From NCBI GenBank assembly GCA_027487215.1, contig JAIYDZ010000007.1, positions 130,961 to 186,537 on the forward strand: a stretch of 55,577 nucleotides of DNA, written 5' to 3'. The notes under the pieces are model-generated. The model saw nothing but the letters and a program-made list of their open reading frames with translations. It was not told where the DNA came from and searched no databases. Source of the stretch: Pseudomonadota bacterium (GTDB taxonomy: Bacteria > Babelota > Babeliae > Babelales > CAIQNR01). Position numbers and translations under genes: made by a program. Shown here piece after piece: positions 1-8,368 of the stretch. Position 1 is the stretch's first letter; the number at the start of each line of letters is the position of its first letter.

Positions 1-375
1 ATTAAGCCGTGTGTATCCTGTATTGGTTTTACGGACCAATTCATGTTTTATCTCATGAGAAACATTACTTAGTTTTGCGGGAATAATGGTTGCAAGGGAA
101 TCTTTTACCGGCTGATCAGACTGGCTTACTTTACTTAAAAATACAACCTTAAGGCCTGCGGTATTAAATAACCGTCCCAAATGATGTTCAAAAAGCTTAG
201 TATAACGTGACTGTATCCACTCTTTTACAAAAGTATTGGGGGCTTCTATGTATAATGTTTTGCTATCAAGATCCCATTGTTGCACGGCAACAGCTTTCAA
301 CCATGTTTCAACAACACGGCTTCCCACCTCTTCGCGCACAATTGTAAGAAAATCTTGCCAAATATCAGCAAACAC
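1..375 (-). CDS. dnaA: DnaA, chromosomal replication initiator (5' part; 3' end outside window)
   Basis: Only the first 125 codons are present. The frame stays open to base 1, so the gene is cut by the window edge. The start is GTG at 375, just downstream of an in-frame TAG and preceded by an AGGGG ribosome site. The translation begins VFADIWQDFL and continues with VETWLKAV, LYIEAPNTFVKEW and SRYTKLF. This is the pattern of the DnaA N-terminal domain I, which oligomerises and recruits DnaB helicase: a W..FL start, a TWL helix, then an APN.FV.W strand and helix. The AAA+ and DNA-binding domains lie outside the window. No gene is annotated here by a simple ATG-only scan because the start is GTG. 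Confidence rests on the domain I signature alone. Confidence 0.85.
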   Translation of the reverse strand, partial: MFADIWQDFLTIVREEVGSRVVETWLKAVAVQQWDLDSKTLYIEAPNTFVKEWIQSRYTKLFEHHLGRLFNTAGLKVVFLSKVSQSDQPVKDSLATIIPAKLSNVSHEIKHELVRKTNTGYTRLN

Positions 376-489
376 TGGGTACCCCTAAAAGTAATTCTTA
401 TTAAAAGAGGTTTAAGTACTATCACCATAAATTTTATATGGAAAGGATTGTATCATCATTTTTTTTAAAAAAACAGATTTATACTGATG

Positions 490-1656
490 TTATACCATAT
501 TGAAAAAAGCGTCGACACCTTTGCAAATTCCTAGAGCAAGATCTTTTTGATAAGAGCTTTTTTGTAACAAAAGCGCCTCTTCTTGATTAGTTAAAAAACC
601 CAGTTCAACCAAAATAGAAGGCATTTCAGAACCTAAAAGTAACTGTGCAACTTTATGTTTAACCTTTCGATCAACCACTGAGGTGTTTTTTATTTTTGCA
701 GTCTCAAGAACATTTTTATGTACTGCTTGAGCAAGCTGCATACTTTGTTCAAAAACAACTGAATCAATTTCCTGCAAAATACCAATTGTGTCTTTGTTTG
801 CTTGCTGGTAGTGAGTCGTAAACATATCAGGAATATGACAAAAAGTTTCTATCCCTGAAGCTTCTGCTCGTGCAGCCGCATTAGTATGAATAGAAATAAG
901 AATGCCTGCATTTTTGCAGGCATGAATACGTGCTGTTCTTTCATCAAGAGCCAGTGATTCATCACCCTCTCTAACTAAGCAGACCTGATACCCCTTTTTT
1001 TTTAAAAGTTTTGCAACCTTCTGACCAATCTGACGATTCATTTCTTTTTCAAGAAGAACTCCATTAGTAAATCCATGATCATCCCCACCATGACCAAAAT
1101 CAAGGATAACCGTAGGAAGCTCTGTAAACGCAGTACGACGAATACGCTCTGTCGATGCTTTCACATTGACCTGCTGCAAAAGACTTTGATTATGAAAGTT
1201 AAAAACAACACCTTCATCACCGGTGATAGATTTAAATGATTGATATTCAAAACCATGAAGTTGTGGATAATAACTCACGGTAAACTGAATACCCTTAACA
1301 GGAGTGGTAACCTGATTAACCTTGATACAATAATCCTGCGTACATGTTTCATTATTCAATCGAGCAATCGCTGACTTGCTTTCTTTTTTAATCGTTGCAT
1401 GAGGCACAAAAAAAACGAGCTTTAAAGGCTCGCCATTAGCTATTTTCTCTTCATCAAGTTCACGCGGTATATAGGTACACACAGGATTACCTGAAAAAAG
1501 AAATACCGCCTTACTACTCAGCTTTCCCTCATGCTGAAACACTTTAGTAAGCGCGCATTCTCTGCCCATCGAGCCTGAAACATGATGCTCCATATGCGCA
1601 AGTGCAGATGATGTACTTAACACCACTAAGCATGCAACTAGCCACTTTAATCCCAT
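490..1656 (-). CDS. Secreted N-acetylmuramoyl-L-alanine amidase (Amidase_3)
   Basis: This is a zinc amidase that cleaves the bond between muramic acid and the stem peptide of peptidoglycan, acting in the periplasm. The start is placed at MGLKWL because GAGGAGG lies a few bases before that ATG. The longer frame begins nine codons upstream, ahead of the ribosome site. The protein is 388 residues. It has a signal peptide ending near SALA, an N-terminal beta-rich region (about 25-175) that could be an AMIN-like wall-targeting domain, and a C-terminal catalytic domain. The zinc-binding and catalytic signatures are visible: FGHGGDDHG near 187, the EKEMN glutamate, SIHTNAA, and the final glutamate in LVELGFLTN. 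It lies on the same strand as the C39-like gene upstream and near an NlpC/P60 gene, so several wall-active enzymes cluster here. Confidence 0.92.
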   Translation of the reverse strand: MGLKWLVACLVVLSTSSALAHMEHHVSGSMGRECALTKVFQHEGKLSSKAVFLFSGNPVCTYIPRELDEEKIANGEPLKLVFFVPHATIKKESKSAIARLNNETCTQDYCIKVNQVTTPVKGIQFTVSYYPQLHGFEYQSFKSITGDEGVVFNFHNQSLLQQVNVKASTERIRRTAFTELPTVILDFGHGGDDHGFTNGVLLEKEMNRQIGQKVAKLLKKKGYQVCLVREGDESLALDERTARIHACKNAGILISIHTNAAARAEASGIETFCHIPDMFTTHYQQANKDTIGILQEIDSVVFEQSMQLAQAVHKNVLETAKIKNTSVVDRKVKHKVAQLLLGSEMPSILVELGFLTNQEEALLLQKSSYQKDLALGICKGVDAFFNMV

Positions 1657-1776
1657 GAAAAATACCTCCTCGTTTATAACCAACCATCCACTCTCAGACT
1701 AGTACATTTATTTTCTAATAGTCAATATAATGAGTGGGTTCAAACGGTTAGGTAAGCTTATTTTACTGAAAGATAT

Positions 1777-2823
1777 CTAAGAAAGGTCAACTAGTAAATG
1801 AGGTTTGTAAGTCATACGACGAGAACGTTCCCATGCAGTCACAAATTCGTGAATATCATAAGCCATAAAAACTTCTTCTTCTGTTTCAAAAGCTGGGTCA
1901 TGGCATAATACTTTCTGTTCTTGCTCATCCCATCCTACAACCAACAGAAGATGTCCCCCTAAATAAGGACGCGGTGCATCTTTAAGAGGGCCCCTGACGC
2001 TGACTACCACAGGAATTTTTTTACGTAAAATATCATACAACTCTGTAAAAGAATTCAGACGGGTGGCATAAAATAATACTTTTTCATCGCAATGTTCATA
2101 AGCATGAGCAGTATTGAATGTCCAATTTCCAAACTGATTAAGCCCATCGTCATAAACGTAGTTAGCAAACTGTAAGGGATCTATTTTTCTTCCTTTTAGA
2201 GCACCTACCATCATACTGGTAGAAGTGGGTGAACATAATGAATCAGCCCGTGGATGATCAACGAGAAATTGTGATGCCAGGGGTATTCCTTTTAATACAA
2301 ATGTTTCAAGCCCACGGCCCCGATCTGCATATTTTTCTGAAATAAATTCTCCGGAATGAGAGACTGAAGCAATAAGCGCCTTGACTAAAGAAAGGTCTTG
2401 AGGCTCTTGAGTAAGAACTTTTATGCGAAAGGCGTCAGCGTTTTTGTGATTTCGTAATTCAAGACGGGCATAACAAAATTCAGATCCTTCATTCTTTGAT
2501 TGAAATGATCGTTGAATCCCATTTCCCCACTCCACCATTTTATGCCAGTCATACCATTTTTTAGTTTTTGCATCACGAACTTGTATATAAAAACTAAAAA
2601 AACCCCGAGCGGGGCGAACTGCATTCCAGGAAAAAATTAATTGAGTAAAAGGAATCGTATCAACACTAGTAAAAACTACTTCTTTTTTATGACCATTATT
2701 AATCATCTGGCCACTTGAATAAACTTCTTTATACGTTGATGTCCACATATTATCCTCAGCCGATCTATCAGCTCTTGCGGTAACTACAAAGCATAAGATA
2801 ATAACACGAACCAACATCTTCAC
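1777..2823 (-). CDS. Secreted C39-like cysteine peptidase
   Basis: This is a papain-like cysteine peptidase of the C39-like group, with 348 residues. A signal peptide (about 1-19, ending TARA) is followed by a beta-rich region with SWNAVRP and KWYDWHKMVEWG, as seen in front of many stand-alone C39-like domains. The catalytic domain begins near residue 195. Its probable triad is Cys in LCSPTS, His in GGHLLLVVGW near 291 and Asp in HDPAF near 308. The start is GTG with GGGGAG five bases upstream; an ATG two codons later is the alternative. C39 enzymes process bacteriocin leaders when fused to ABC transporters, but this one has no transporter and is probably an extracellular or periplasmic hydrolase. 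It is divergent from the NlpC/P60 gene at 2925. Confidence 0.82.
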   Translation of the reverse strand: MKMLVRVIILCFVVTARADRSAEDNMWTSTYKEVYSSGQMINNGHKKEVVFTSVDTIPFTQLIFSWNAVRPARGFFSFYIQVRDAKTKKWYDWHKMVEWGNGIQRSFQSKNEGSEFCYARLELRNHKNADAFRIKVLTQEPQDLSLVKALIASVSHSGEFISEKYADRGRGLETFVLKGIPLASQFLVDHPRADSLCSPTSTSMMVGALKGRKIDPLQFANYVYDDGLNQFGNWTFNTAHAYEHCDEKVLFYATRLNSFTELYDILRKKIPVVVSVRGPLKDAPRPYLGGHLLLVVGWDEQEQKVLCHDPAFETEEEVFMAYDIHEFVTAWERSRRMTYKPHLLVDLS

Positions 2824-2924
2824 TTTTGCTCCCCATTCTTGTTATTGCGGTAAAATAAGTTTAACCTCTAGATGGTAGTTTTTGCAATAGTTAAAGAGTT
2901 ACTTCAAACTTACAAAGGCTTATT

Positions 2925-4124
2925 ATGAAATCTCGTATAACGCTTTTAATTTTGGCTTTTTTAATCCAAAAACTACATGCAGCAACCCCAAACGCTTTTT
3001 GTCATTATCCAGTAGTTGATTTAGTCGGCCACTCAGCCAGCGAAGCACGGGCACATCACCCACACATTTACTCTTATGATCATTTGCCTTGTTCAGGAAA
3101 TCAATCAAATAAAGAACTTTCTCGCATTACACAGCTTCTTTTTAATGAACCAGTACAAATCCTAGAAGAAACTGCTCATGAAGTAAAAATAAAGATTTTT
3201 CATTGGTATCATCAGATCGGAAATCCTACTCAAAAAGTGGATACTTATTTTGCTCCCAAAAAATATTTCACTCGATTTGCCGATCTTACGGTGCAAGATA
3301 GAGCTGCTCTTCCTTCTTTTATTAGTTTTTCAAAAGCTACAATCCCCATTCATAACACCGTTACCTTGCTTGAGGGTTATTATGATAAAAAAACTCACCT
3401 GACGTATTCTGCCGGTACTCGATTTTGTAAAGCACAAGACCAACCTAAAGATACCTTTGTTGCAGTATATAGATACAATAATCACACAAAAAAAACAGAC
3501 ACTTTATTACTGCCTCAAGATCTTTGCCTGACACAACTGCCCACAACAGCCACAGAACAACGAGAACTTTTCATAGAAATTTTAAGAAAATGGACAGATA
3601 ACCAGGACGGCGTGGTACCTTATGTACTAGGAGGCGCCAGTGTTGGCATAAGACATCCTGACAATGACATCGTTATTAAAAAACCTAAAAACATGACACT
3701 TTACTATCGCTCAAAAAGTAAAAAAAGGCCTTATTACGGTCTTGATTGTTCTCACATGATTGCACGCGCTGCTCAAATAGTAGGTATTAATGTATTTGTA
3801 AAAAACACAAGCACCTTAAGAGCAACTTTCCCCGCTTTAAAGGAAAATGAGGAAATAGAAAATGGGGATATTTTAGTATGGCGTGGACACACCGTGGTAA
3901 TAAGCGATGTAAAAAAAGGACTCATGATTGAATCTCGCGGGTATCCTCATGGCTATGGAAAAATGCAGGAAATTCCTCTCTCAGAGCAGTTTAAAGGAAT
4001 TGAAACAGTCGATCAATTACGTAATGCCTACTTTACCAAAAAGAAAATTATTCGTTTAGACAAAGCAGGCAATACCGTACAAATTATTGATGATCTGGTG
4101 ATCATAAAACTTCCAGTTGAATAA
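2925..4124 (+). CDS. Secreted NlpC/P60-family endopeptidase with SH3-like domain
   Basis: This is a predicted gamma-D-glutamyl-diamino acid endopeptidase that acts on peptidoglycan stem peptides. It has 399 residues and a signal peptide (about 1-19, ending HAA). The region around 65-110 (FNEPVQILEE to YFAPKKYF) resembles the SH3b domain of YkfC-type enzymes. The catalytic domain has the Cys in YGLDCSHM near 275 and the His in RGHTVVI near 322, with ESRGYPHGYGK further on as the likely position of the third residue. The start ATG has AAAGG seven bases upstream. The stop codon abuts the end of the convergent gene at 4125 with no intergenic base, so a shared or overlapping terminator is likely. 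Confidence 0.83.
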   Translation: MKSRITLLILAFLIQKLHAATPNAFCHYPVVDLVGHSASEARAHHPHIYSYDHLPCSGNQSNKELSRITQLLFNEPVQILEETAHEVKIKIFHWYHQIGNPTQKVDTYFAPKKYFTRFADLTVQDRAALPSFISFSKATIPIHNTVTLLEGYYDKKTHLTYSAGTRFCKAQDQPKDTFVAVYRYNNHTKKTDTLLLPQDLCLTQLPTTATEQRELFIEILRKWTDNQDGVVPYVLGGASVGIRHPDNDIVIKKPKNMTLYYRSKSKKRPYYGLDCSHMIARAAQIVGINVFVKNTSTLRATFPALKENEEIENGDILVWRGHTVVISDVKKGLMIESRGYPHGYGKMQEIPLSEQFKGIETVDQLRNAYFTKKKIIRLDKAGNTVQIIDDLVIIKLPVE

Positions 4125-5159
4125 CTACCTTAGTTCCACAGTAGCGTGAGCATTGCTCATCGTTTTTGAACATACAAAGACCCTGTTAGCATAGTCTAAT
4201 TGAGCATATTCCTCTAAACGTTGTTTATGATATTTAACTGCGCTATTAAAATCAGGACCCTTAAAAAATCCATGCATAAAACAACCTAGCCCTTTTTGGT
4301 AATAGCGTGTGTCATTTTGTAGATCTGCAATAAAAACTGTGGCTTGTTGTTGGTTTTCACCTTCAAATTTGTTATCACAAGATGCTAAATGAGAAACAGC
4401 TTCGCATGAAAAACTATTAAAAGGTGTATTTGAAACCTCATTTTTTCTTGCCCAAAGCGCAGCCATTAAACCTGTTGTTTTTTCAAGTTCTAAAAGTTCT
4501 TGTTTACGAATCTGTAAAGTTTTTTCAATTTGCCCCTTACACTCAGCTCTTTTTGTTTCATCTGTATCACTCTTTTGATCTACTGAAAGAGTCGTGACAA
4601 TACGCTGAGCAAAAGACTTTTTTTGAGCTTCTTCTTTATCTGATTGCACTCGCCAATCCTGCAAAGTATTTAAAGCACTGTTATCATCAGAAGTAAGTCT
4701 AAAAAACTTATTCTCAAACTCATTACGATACTTATCTGGGTAAGCAGATCTGTAATCATAAGTGAATTTGTTAGCCAATTTATTAAGAGTCCATGCACCC
4801 CATAAACCAAAAGGTATTCTCGCTAAGTAAGAATGCTGAGTTTGTTGCAATTTATATGTAGCAAAAGCACAAGTAGCAAATGTAAAAATTGCACACTTAC
4901 CTTGCATATTATAAGCAGCAGAAACACCAGTCCCTACTTTCTTACTGTTATTGACACAAAATACACCCGCTGTTTTAAAACTATTTTTAACAGTTCCTGA
5001 AGCTGAATTCAAAACTGGTCCCATAAAGGAAATGGTTGCTGACCCTGCTTGATTCACGCCAGCATAAACTCGACTAAAAAAACCATCACCGGCAATTAAA
5101 GGTAAATTTATTGCAGTTGCCATACAAAAAGATAAAACTATTTTATTAATAAAATTCAT
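4125..5159 (-). CDS. Secreted protein of unknown function, with internal hydrophobic segment
   Basis: I do not recognise this family. The start is set at MNFINKIVL because GGAGGTG lies just upstream of that ATG, inside the longer frame. The product is about 344 residues. It has a signal peptide (residues 1-22, cleavage near LIAG), then a region rich in small residues, and then two hydrophobic stretches (about 90-105, KCAIFTFATCAFATYKL, and 115-125, FGLWGAWTL). The C-terminal two thirds is charged and helical with scattered cysteines. The layout of signal peptide, central hydrophobic segment and helical tail is shared with the genes at 14262 and 21130. They could form a loose family, but I cannot show homology by eye. 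Confidence 0.6.
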   Translation of the reverse strand: MNFINKIVLSFCMATAINLPLIAGDGFFSRVYAGVNQAGSATISFMGPVLNSASGTVKNSFKTAGVFCVNNSKKVGTGVSAAYNMQGKCAIFTFATCAFATYKLQQTQHSYLARIPFGLWGAWTLNKLANKFTYDYRSAYPDKYRNEFENKFFRLTSDDNSALNTLQDWRVQSDKEEAQKKSFAQRIVTTLSVDQKSDTDETKRAECKGQIEKTLQIRKQELLELEKTTGLMAALWARKNEVSNTPFNSFSCEAVSHLASCDNKFEGENQQQATVFIADLQNDTRYYQKGLGCFMHGFFKGPDFNSAVKYHKQRLEEYAQLDYANRVFVCSKTMSNAHATVELR

Positions 5160-5275
5160 TTGAAACACCTCCATTAATAAGCTCTTAACGCTTATATGAT
5201 ATATCCTTAGAATACCATTGAAGGGTTCAACCGGTCAAAAGCCCCCTTGAGCTTATTATAATTTAACGAGCTTAT

Positions 5276-6472
5276 TTATTCTTGAGTCCCATAAGGGGTT
5301 TGGGTTAATAGCGACTGGCGCAAAGCTGAAGCATTTGTTTTTGAGCCTAAAGTAATAAAACCTTTTACTATCTGATTTTTAAAAACAATGTGCTCAAAGA
5401 GCTCTGAGGTTTGATATAACTTAGAATTATACGACACGTCTAGCTCTTTAAGGCTTCCCGCGCACCACAATTTAATACCAAAAAAAGAGGTACTTGTCGT
5501 AGTAGTCGTTCCGGGATATTTTTTTTCGGTGCCTGCCATATTTGTAGCTGCATACATACCTTGCTGAACTGCATCTGGCCATGCACAACTACGAATTTTT
5601 TGATGAGTAAATACGTCTGTGACTTGTGCGACATCACCTGCAACAAAAATAGACGGATCATTTGTTTGTAAAAACTCATTGGTAACTACTGCACCGTGTT
5701 CTACTGCAAGCCCTGCATGATGAGCAAGCTCACTATTTGGCCGCACACCTAATGCGCACACAACCAAATCAGTTTCTAATTGTTGCCCATTTTCAAGAAC
5801 TACCTGAGTAATGGTGCCGTTGACATTTACTACATGATCAACACTTACTCCGCTGAGCAACTCAACTCCCGCTACGTTCATTGCGTTATGGACAAATTCT
5901 GCTGCTTTTAAAGTAAGTTGGCGAGGCATCACCTGTGATTCTCGTTCAATCACAGTCACTTTAATACCGCGCAAACGTAACGAGTCTGCACATTCAAGAC
6001 CACTCAGTCCACCACCGATAACAACTGCTCGTTTAGCATTTTGCTCAGTACAGTACTGCAATAATAGTTGAGCATCATTGAGTGTATGAAACTGAAACAG
6101 ATTACATGCACCTTCAAAACCTTTAATTGCTGGCATATGCATTGAACTTCCTACTGCCAATAAAAGCTGAGTATAGTCAACAACGGTTCCATCACTACAT
6201 TGAACCTGTTTTTTTTGGCGATCAATTGAAATAACAGACACACCCAATTTAAAGCTTAAAAGTGGATTTTCAAAAAACGATTGTTGCTTAAGAAAAACCT
6301 GTTGTTCTGTTTTTACACCTGAAAGATAATCAGCTAAGAAACATTTATTATAAGGCAGTTCTTGCTCTTGCGTAATACATACGATGGGAGATTCAGAAGA
6401 TAATTTCATGAAAGTAGTAATGGCACTTATGCCTGCTGCTGATGCACCAATAACGACAAACTGTTGTTTCAT
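5276..6472 (-). CDS. FAD/NAD(P)-dependent oxidoreductase (Pyr_redox_2 family)
   Basis: This is a two-dinucleotide-fold flavoprotein of 398 residues. FAD is bound through the N-terminal IGASAAG (8-14). NAD(P)H is bound through VIGGGLSGLECA near 150, followed by the acidic end VIERE. The second FAD motif is VAGDVAQ near 277. LPYNKCFLADYLSG near residue 40 aligns with the PYNR.LLS..L.G region of the nitrite reductase NirB and rubredoxin reductase group. Here a cysteine (Cys44) sits where those enzymes usually lack one, which hints at a thiol or peroxide activity. The electron acceptor is unknown, and no partner (rubredoxin, nitrite reductase) is next to it. The start ATG has GGGAAAG upstream. 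It is a stand-alone gene between an unknown secreted protein and tRNA genes. Confidence 0.85.
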   Translation of the reverse strand: MKQQFVVIGASAAGISAITTFMKLSSESPIVCITQEQELPYNKCFLADYLSGVKTEQQVFLKQQSFFENPLLSFKLGVSVISIDRQKKQVQCSDGTVVDYTQLLLAVGSSMHMPAIKGFEGACNLFQFHTLNDAQLLLQYCTEQNAKRAVVIGGGLSGLECADSLRLRGIKVTVIERESQVMPRQLTLKAAEFVHNAMNVAGVELLSGVSVDHVVNVNGTITQVVLENGQQLETDLVVCALGVRPNSELAHHAGLAVEHGAVVTNEFLQTNDPSIFVAGDVAQVTDVFTHQKIRSCAWPDAVQQGMYAATNMAGTEKKYPGTTTTTSTSFFGIKLWCAGSLKELDVSYNSKLYQTSELFEHIVFKNQIVKGFITLGSKTNASALRQSLLTQTPYGTQE

Positions 6473-6497
6473 ACTACTTTCCCTGTAAGAACTGATT

Positions 6498-6571
6498 CGT
6501 GCCCGACTGGAGTCGAACCAGTGGCCTACAGATTAGGAATCTGTCGCTCTATCCTACTGAGCTACGGGCAC
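6498..6571 (-). tRNA. tRNA-Arg (anticodon CCT)
   Basis: This is a cloverleaf of 74 bases: acceptor GTGCCCG paired with CGGGCAC, D stem GCTC/GAGC, anticodon stem ACAGA/TCTGT around the loop TTCCTAA, and T arm ACTGG-TTCGACT-CCAGT. The anticodon CCT reads AGG. The discriminator is G. The 3' CCA is not encoded; the following bases on the minus strand read AAT. The CCA end must therefore be added by a nucleotidyltransferase. Confidence 0.95.
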
Positions 6572-6735
6572 ATCGCAACTTTTAATATTAAAAGAATACC
6601 TTATCAGCATTTTTTAGCTAGATGAAAAAAGCAAAATCAACTTAAATTAAAAACTAAAGAAATAAAGAGTTTAAGACTTATGAGAGCAAAAACCGGCTAA
6701 AAAAAAGCCAGACGAGGCTACCAAGTAGCAAAGAC

Positions 6736-6812
6736 TGGTGCGCCCGGTAGGACTCGAACCTACAACCGACGGATTCGAAGTCCGGCACTCTATCCAATTG
6801 AGCTACGGGCGC
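6736..6812 (-). tRNA. tRNA-Arg (anticodon TCG), CCA encoded
   Basis: The acceptor is GCGCCCG/CGGGCGC and the T arm is GTAGG-TTCGAGT-CCTAC. The anticodon loop CTTCGAA gives anticodon TCG, which reads CGA and by wobble other CGN codons. The anticodon stem CCGGA/TCCGT has a C-T mismatch at its outer pair (27-43). Discriminator A is followed by an encoded CCA. It lies about 165 bases from the tRNA-Arg(CCT) gene on the same strand, so the two may be co-transcribed. Confidence 0.95.
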
Positions 6813-6955
6813 ATGTAATCCGAATAATACGTGGAGAAATTATACCAAAAAAACAGAATAAGGCTAATTTTTAAACTTTTCTGCCTTTACCTTTTGTATT
6901 GGCTTCATATACTAAGACTTTACGCAACTCAAAATCAGCAAGGAGTGCGGCTGTT

Positions 6956-7576
6956 ATGAAAAAAAAGATACTATCAAAAACCTTATTTTTGATAACTTTA
7001 ATATTCCTATTGGGCGGTTGTACAAAAAAAGCCAAAAAAACAATCGTCGTTCACCAACCACATCCAACACCCTTAAAAAATAGTTCTGATGAGTCGACGC
7101 ATTGTGAAAAAACGTGCATTCCTTATAAACCTTTCTTTAAAACTGCTTCAAAAAAAACACACCTTTTGCCCTTGACAGTTAAGCATGCAATTAAAGATAA
7201 AATAGCTGCACAAACTGCCAGCGAAGCCCCTAGAACTGTTCATCCGCGCAAAACAGCTCAACCTGCAGCACATTCTTTATCTGACCTAGAAATAAATCTC
7301 ACTCATCTTTTTACTACACTTGAAAATCTTCACGTAAAACTAATACAAGACGAAGAACGCGATGAGCATGAAAAAAATATTTTAACTACACGAATTGAAA
7401 AACTTATTTTGCACGTTGATAACATTCGCCATTACCTTGACAACGGTGCACCAATTGATGAAGGAATGTTTGGAGCTACACGTAAAAGTGCTTATAAAAT
7501 TTATCAAAGAACTGCTACCAGAAAAGTTGCAACACTCAAGGCAAAAGTAGAAGAATTGGTAAGAGAAATAAGCTAA
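6956..7576 (+). CDS. Putative lipoprotein of unknown function
   Basis: The start is set at MKKKILSK, preceded by AGGAG ten bases upstream; the longer frame has 19 extra codons with no signal character. The 206-residue product has a short basic N-terminus, a hydrophobic core and the lipobox LGGC, so Cys22 should be acylated and the protein anchored in a membrane. A low-complexity Lys/Thr/Pro-rich linker (about 25-110) is followed by a conserved-looking helical domain from LSDLEINLTHLF to the end, rich in charged residues and with coiled-coil character. I do not recognise the domain. The gene is convergent with tlyA, 21 bases away. Confidence 0.7.
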   Translation: MKKKILSKTLFLITLIFLLGGCTKKAKKTIVVHQPHPTPLKNSSDESTHCEKTCIPYKPFFKTASKKTHLLPLTVKHAIKDKIAAQTASEAPRTVHPRKTAQPAAHSLSDLEINLTHLFTTLENLHVKLIQDEERDEHEKNILTTRIEKLILHVDNIRHYLDNGAPIDEGMFGATRKSAYKIYQRTATRKVATLKAKVEELVREIS

Positions 7577-7597
7577 TAGTAAACTCTTAAAAATTTA

Positions 7598-8344
7598 TTA
7601 CTTATCAATTAACTTTGCGCGGGAGAAATAGCCAAGAAACTCTTTATTACCAGTGGTACCCGTAATAGGTGATTCGGTTGTACCGTGATGGATAAACCCT
7701 TTTTGGGTAATACCGTTGACCACACGTTCAATCACCTCTTGGTGTACAGCAGGATCTTTAATCAGGCCGCCTTTACCTACCTGTTCTTGTCGCGCTTCAA
7801 ATTGTGGTTTAATAAGAACAATTAATCGAGCAGTGTCTTTCATAACAGCGCATACTGCGTCGATTACTTTAAGTACCGAGATAAATGAGAGATCAAGTGT
7901 TACTAAGTCTACCTTTTCAGGCAGAGATTCGACATATCTTAAATTGGTCCGCTCCATAACCACAACACGTGGATCGGTGCGTATTTTTTCATGAACTTGA
8001 CCATAACCTACATCAACACCATAAACACGCTGTGCACCGTTTTGTAGTAAACAGTCAGTAAATCCACCGGTTGAAAGACCCGCGTCCATAACAAGCAAAT
8101 TACGTACATCAATCTCAAAAAATGCTAATGCTTCTTCTAGTTTAAAACCTGCACGACACACATATTTAGGAATTTCTTCATCGAGTGAAAGCGGTGCAAG
8201 CTCATCAATCAATTGCCCTGATTTTAAAAAAACCTTTCCATCAACTTTTACTTTGCCCTGCATAATAAAGCTTTGCACCTGATTACGCGTTAAGTGAGGA
8301 AATTTTTCGAGTACTAATTTATCAAGTCTTTGTTTGATAGCCAT
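7598..8344 (-). CDS. tlyA: TlyA-type rRNA 2'-O-methyltransferase
   Basis: TlyA methylates ribose 2'-O positions in 16S and/or 23S rRNA. In mycobacteria this affects capreomycin sensitivity. The family was long annotated as a hemolysin. The 248-residue length is typical. The N-terminal S4 RNA-binding domain spans about 1-60 (RLDKLVLEKFPHLTRNQVQ, then IMQGKVKVDG). The linker and FtsJ-like methyltransferase follow, with the SAM motif LVMDAGLSTGGFTDCLL near 85-100, then VDLVTLDLSFIS and LIKPQFEA. The start ATG has AGGGCGG upstream. It follows the HtrA gene by 24 bases on the same strand, so the two probably share a transcript. Confidence 0.93.
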   Translation of the reverse strand: MAIKQRLDKLVLEKFPHLTRNQVQSFIMQGKVKVDGKVFLKSGQLIDELAPLSLDEEIPKYVCRAGFKLEEALAFFEIDVRNLLVMDAGLSTGGFTDCLLQNGAQRVYGVDVGYGQVHEKIRTDPRVVVMERTNLRYVESLPEKVDLVTLDLSFISVLKVIDAVCAVMKDTARLIVLIKPQFEARQEQVGKGGLIKDPAVHQEVIERVVNGITQKGFIHHGTTESPITGTTGNKEFLGYFSRAKLIDK

Positions 8345-8368
8345 ACACCGCCCTTTGTGTCAGTTAAA

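Noticed and set aside
277-468. 63-residue plus-strand open frame at the left end
   Set aside because: It lies antisense to the dnaA 5' end and its gap, has no ribosome site and encodes no recognisable protein.
1777-2823. Bacteriocin-processing ABC transporter for the C39-like domain
   Set aside because: No membrane or ATPase domain is fused or adjacent, and the N-terminus is a cleavable signal peptide.
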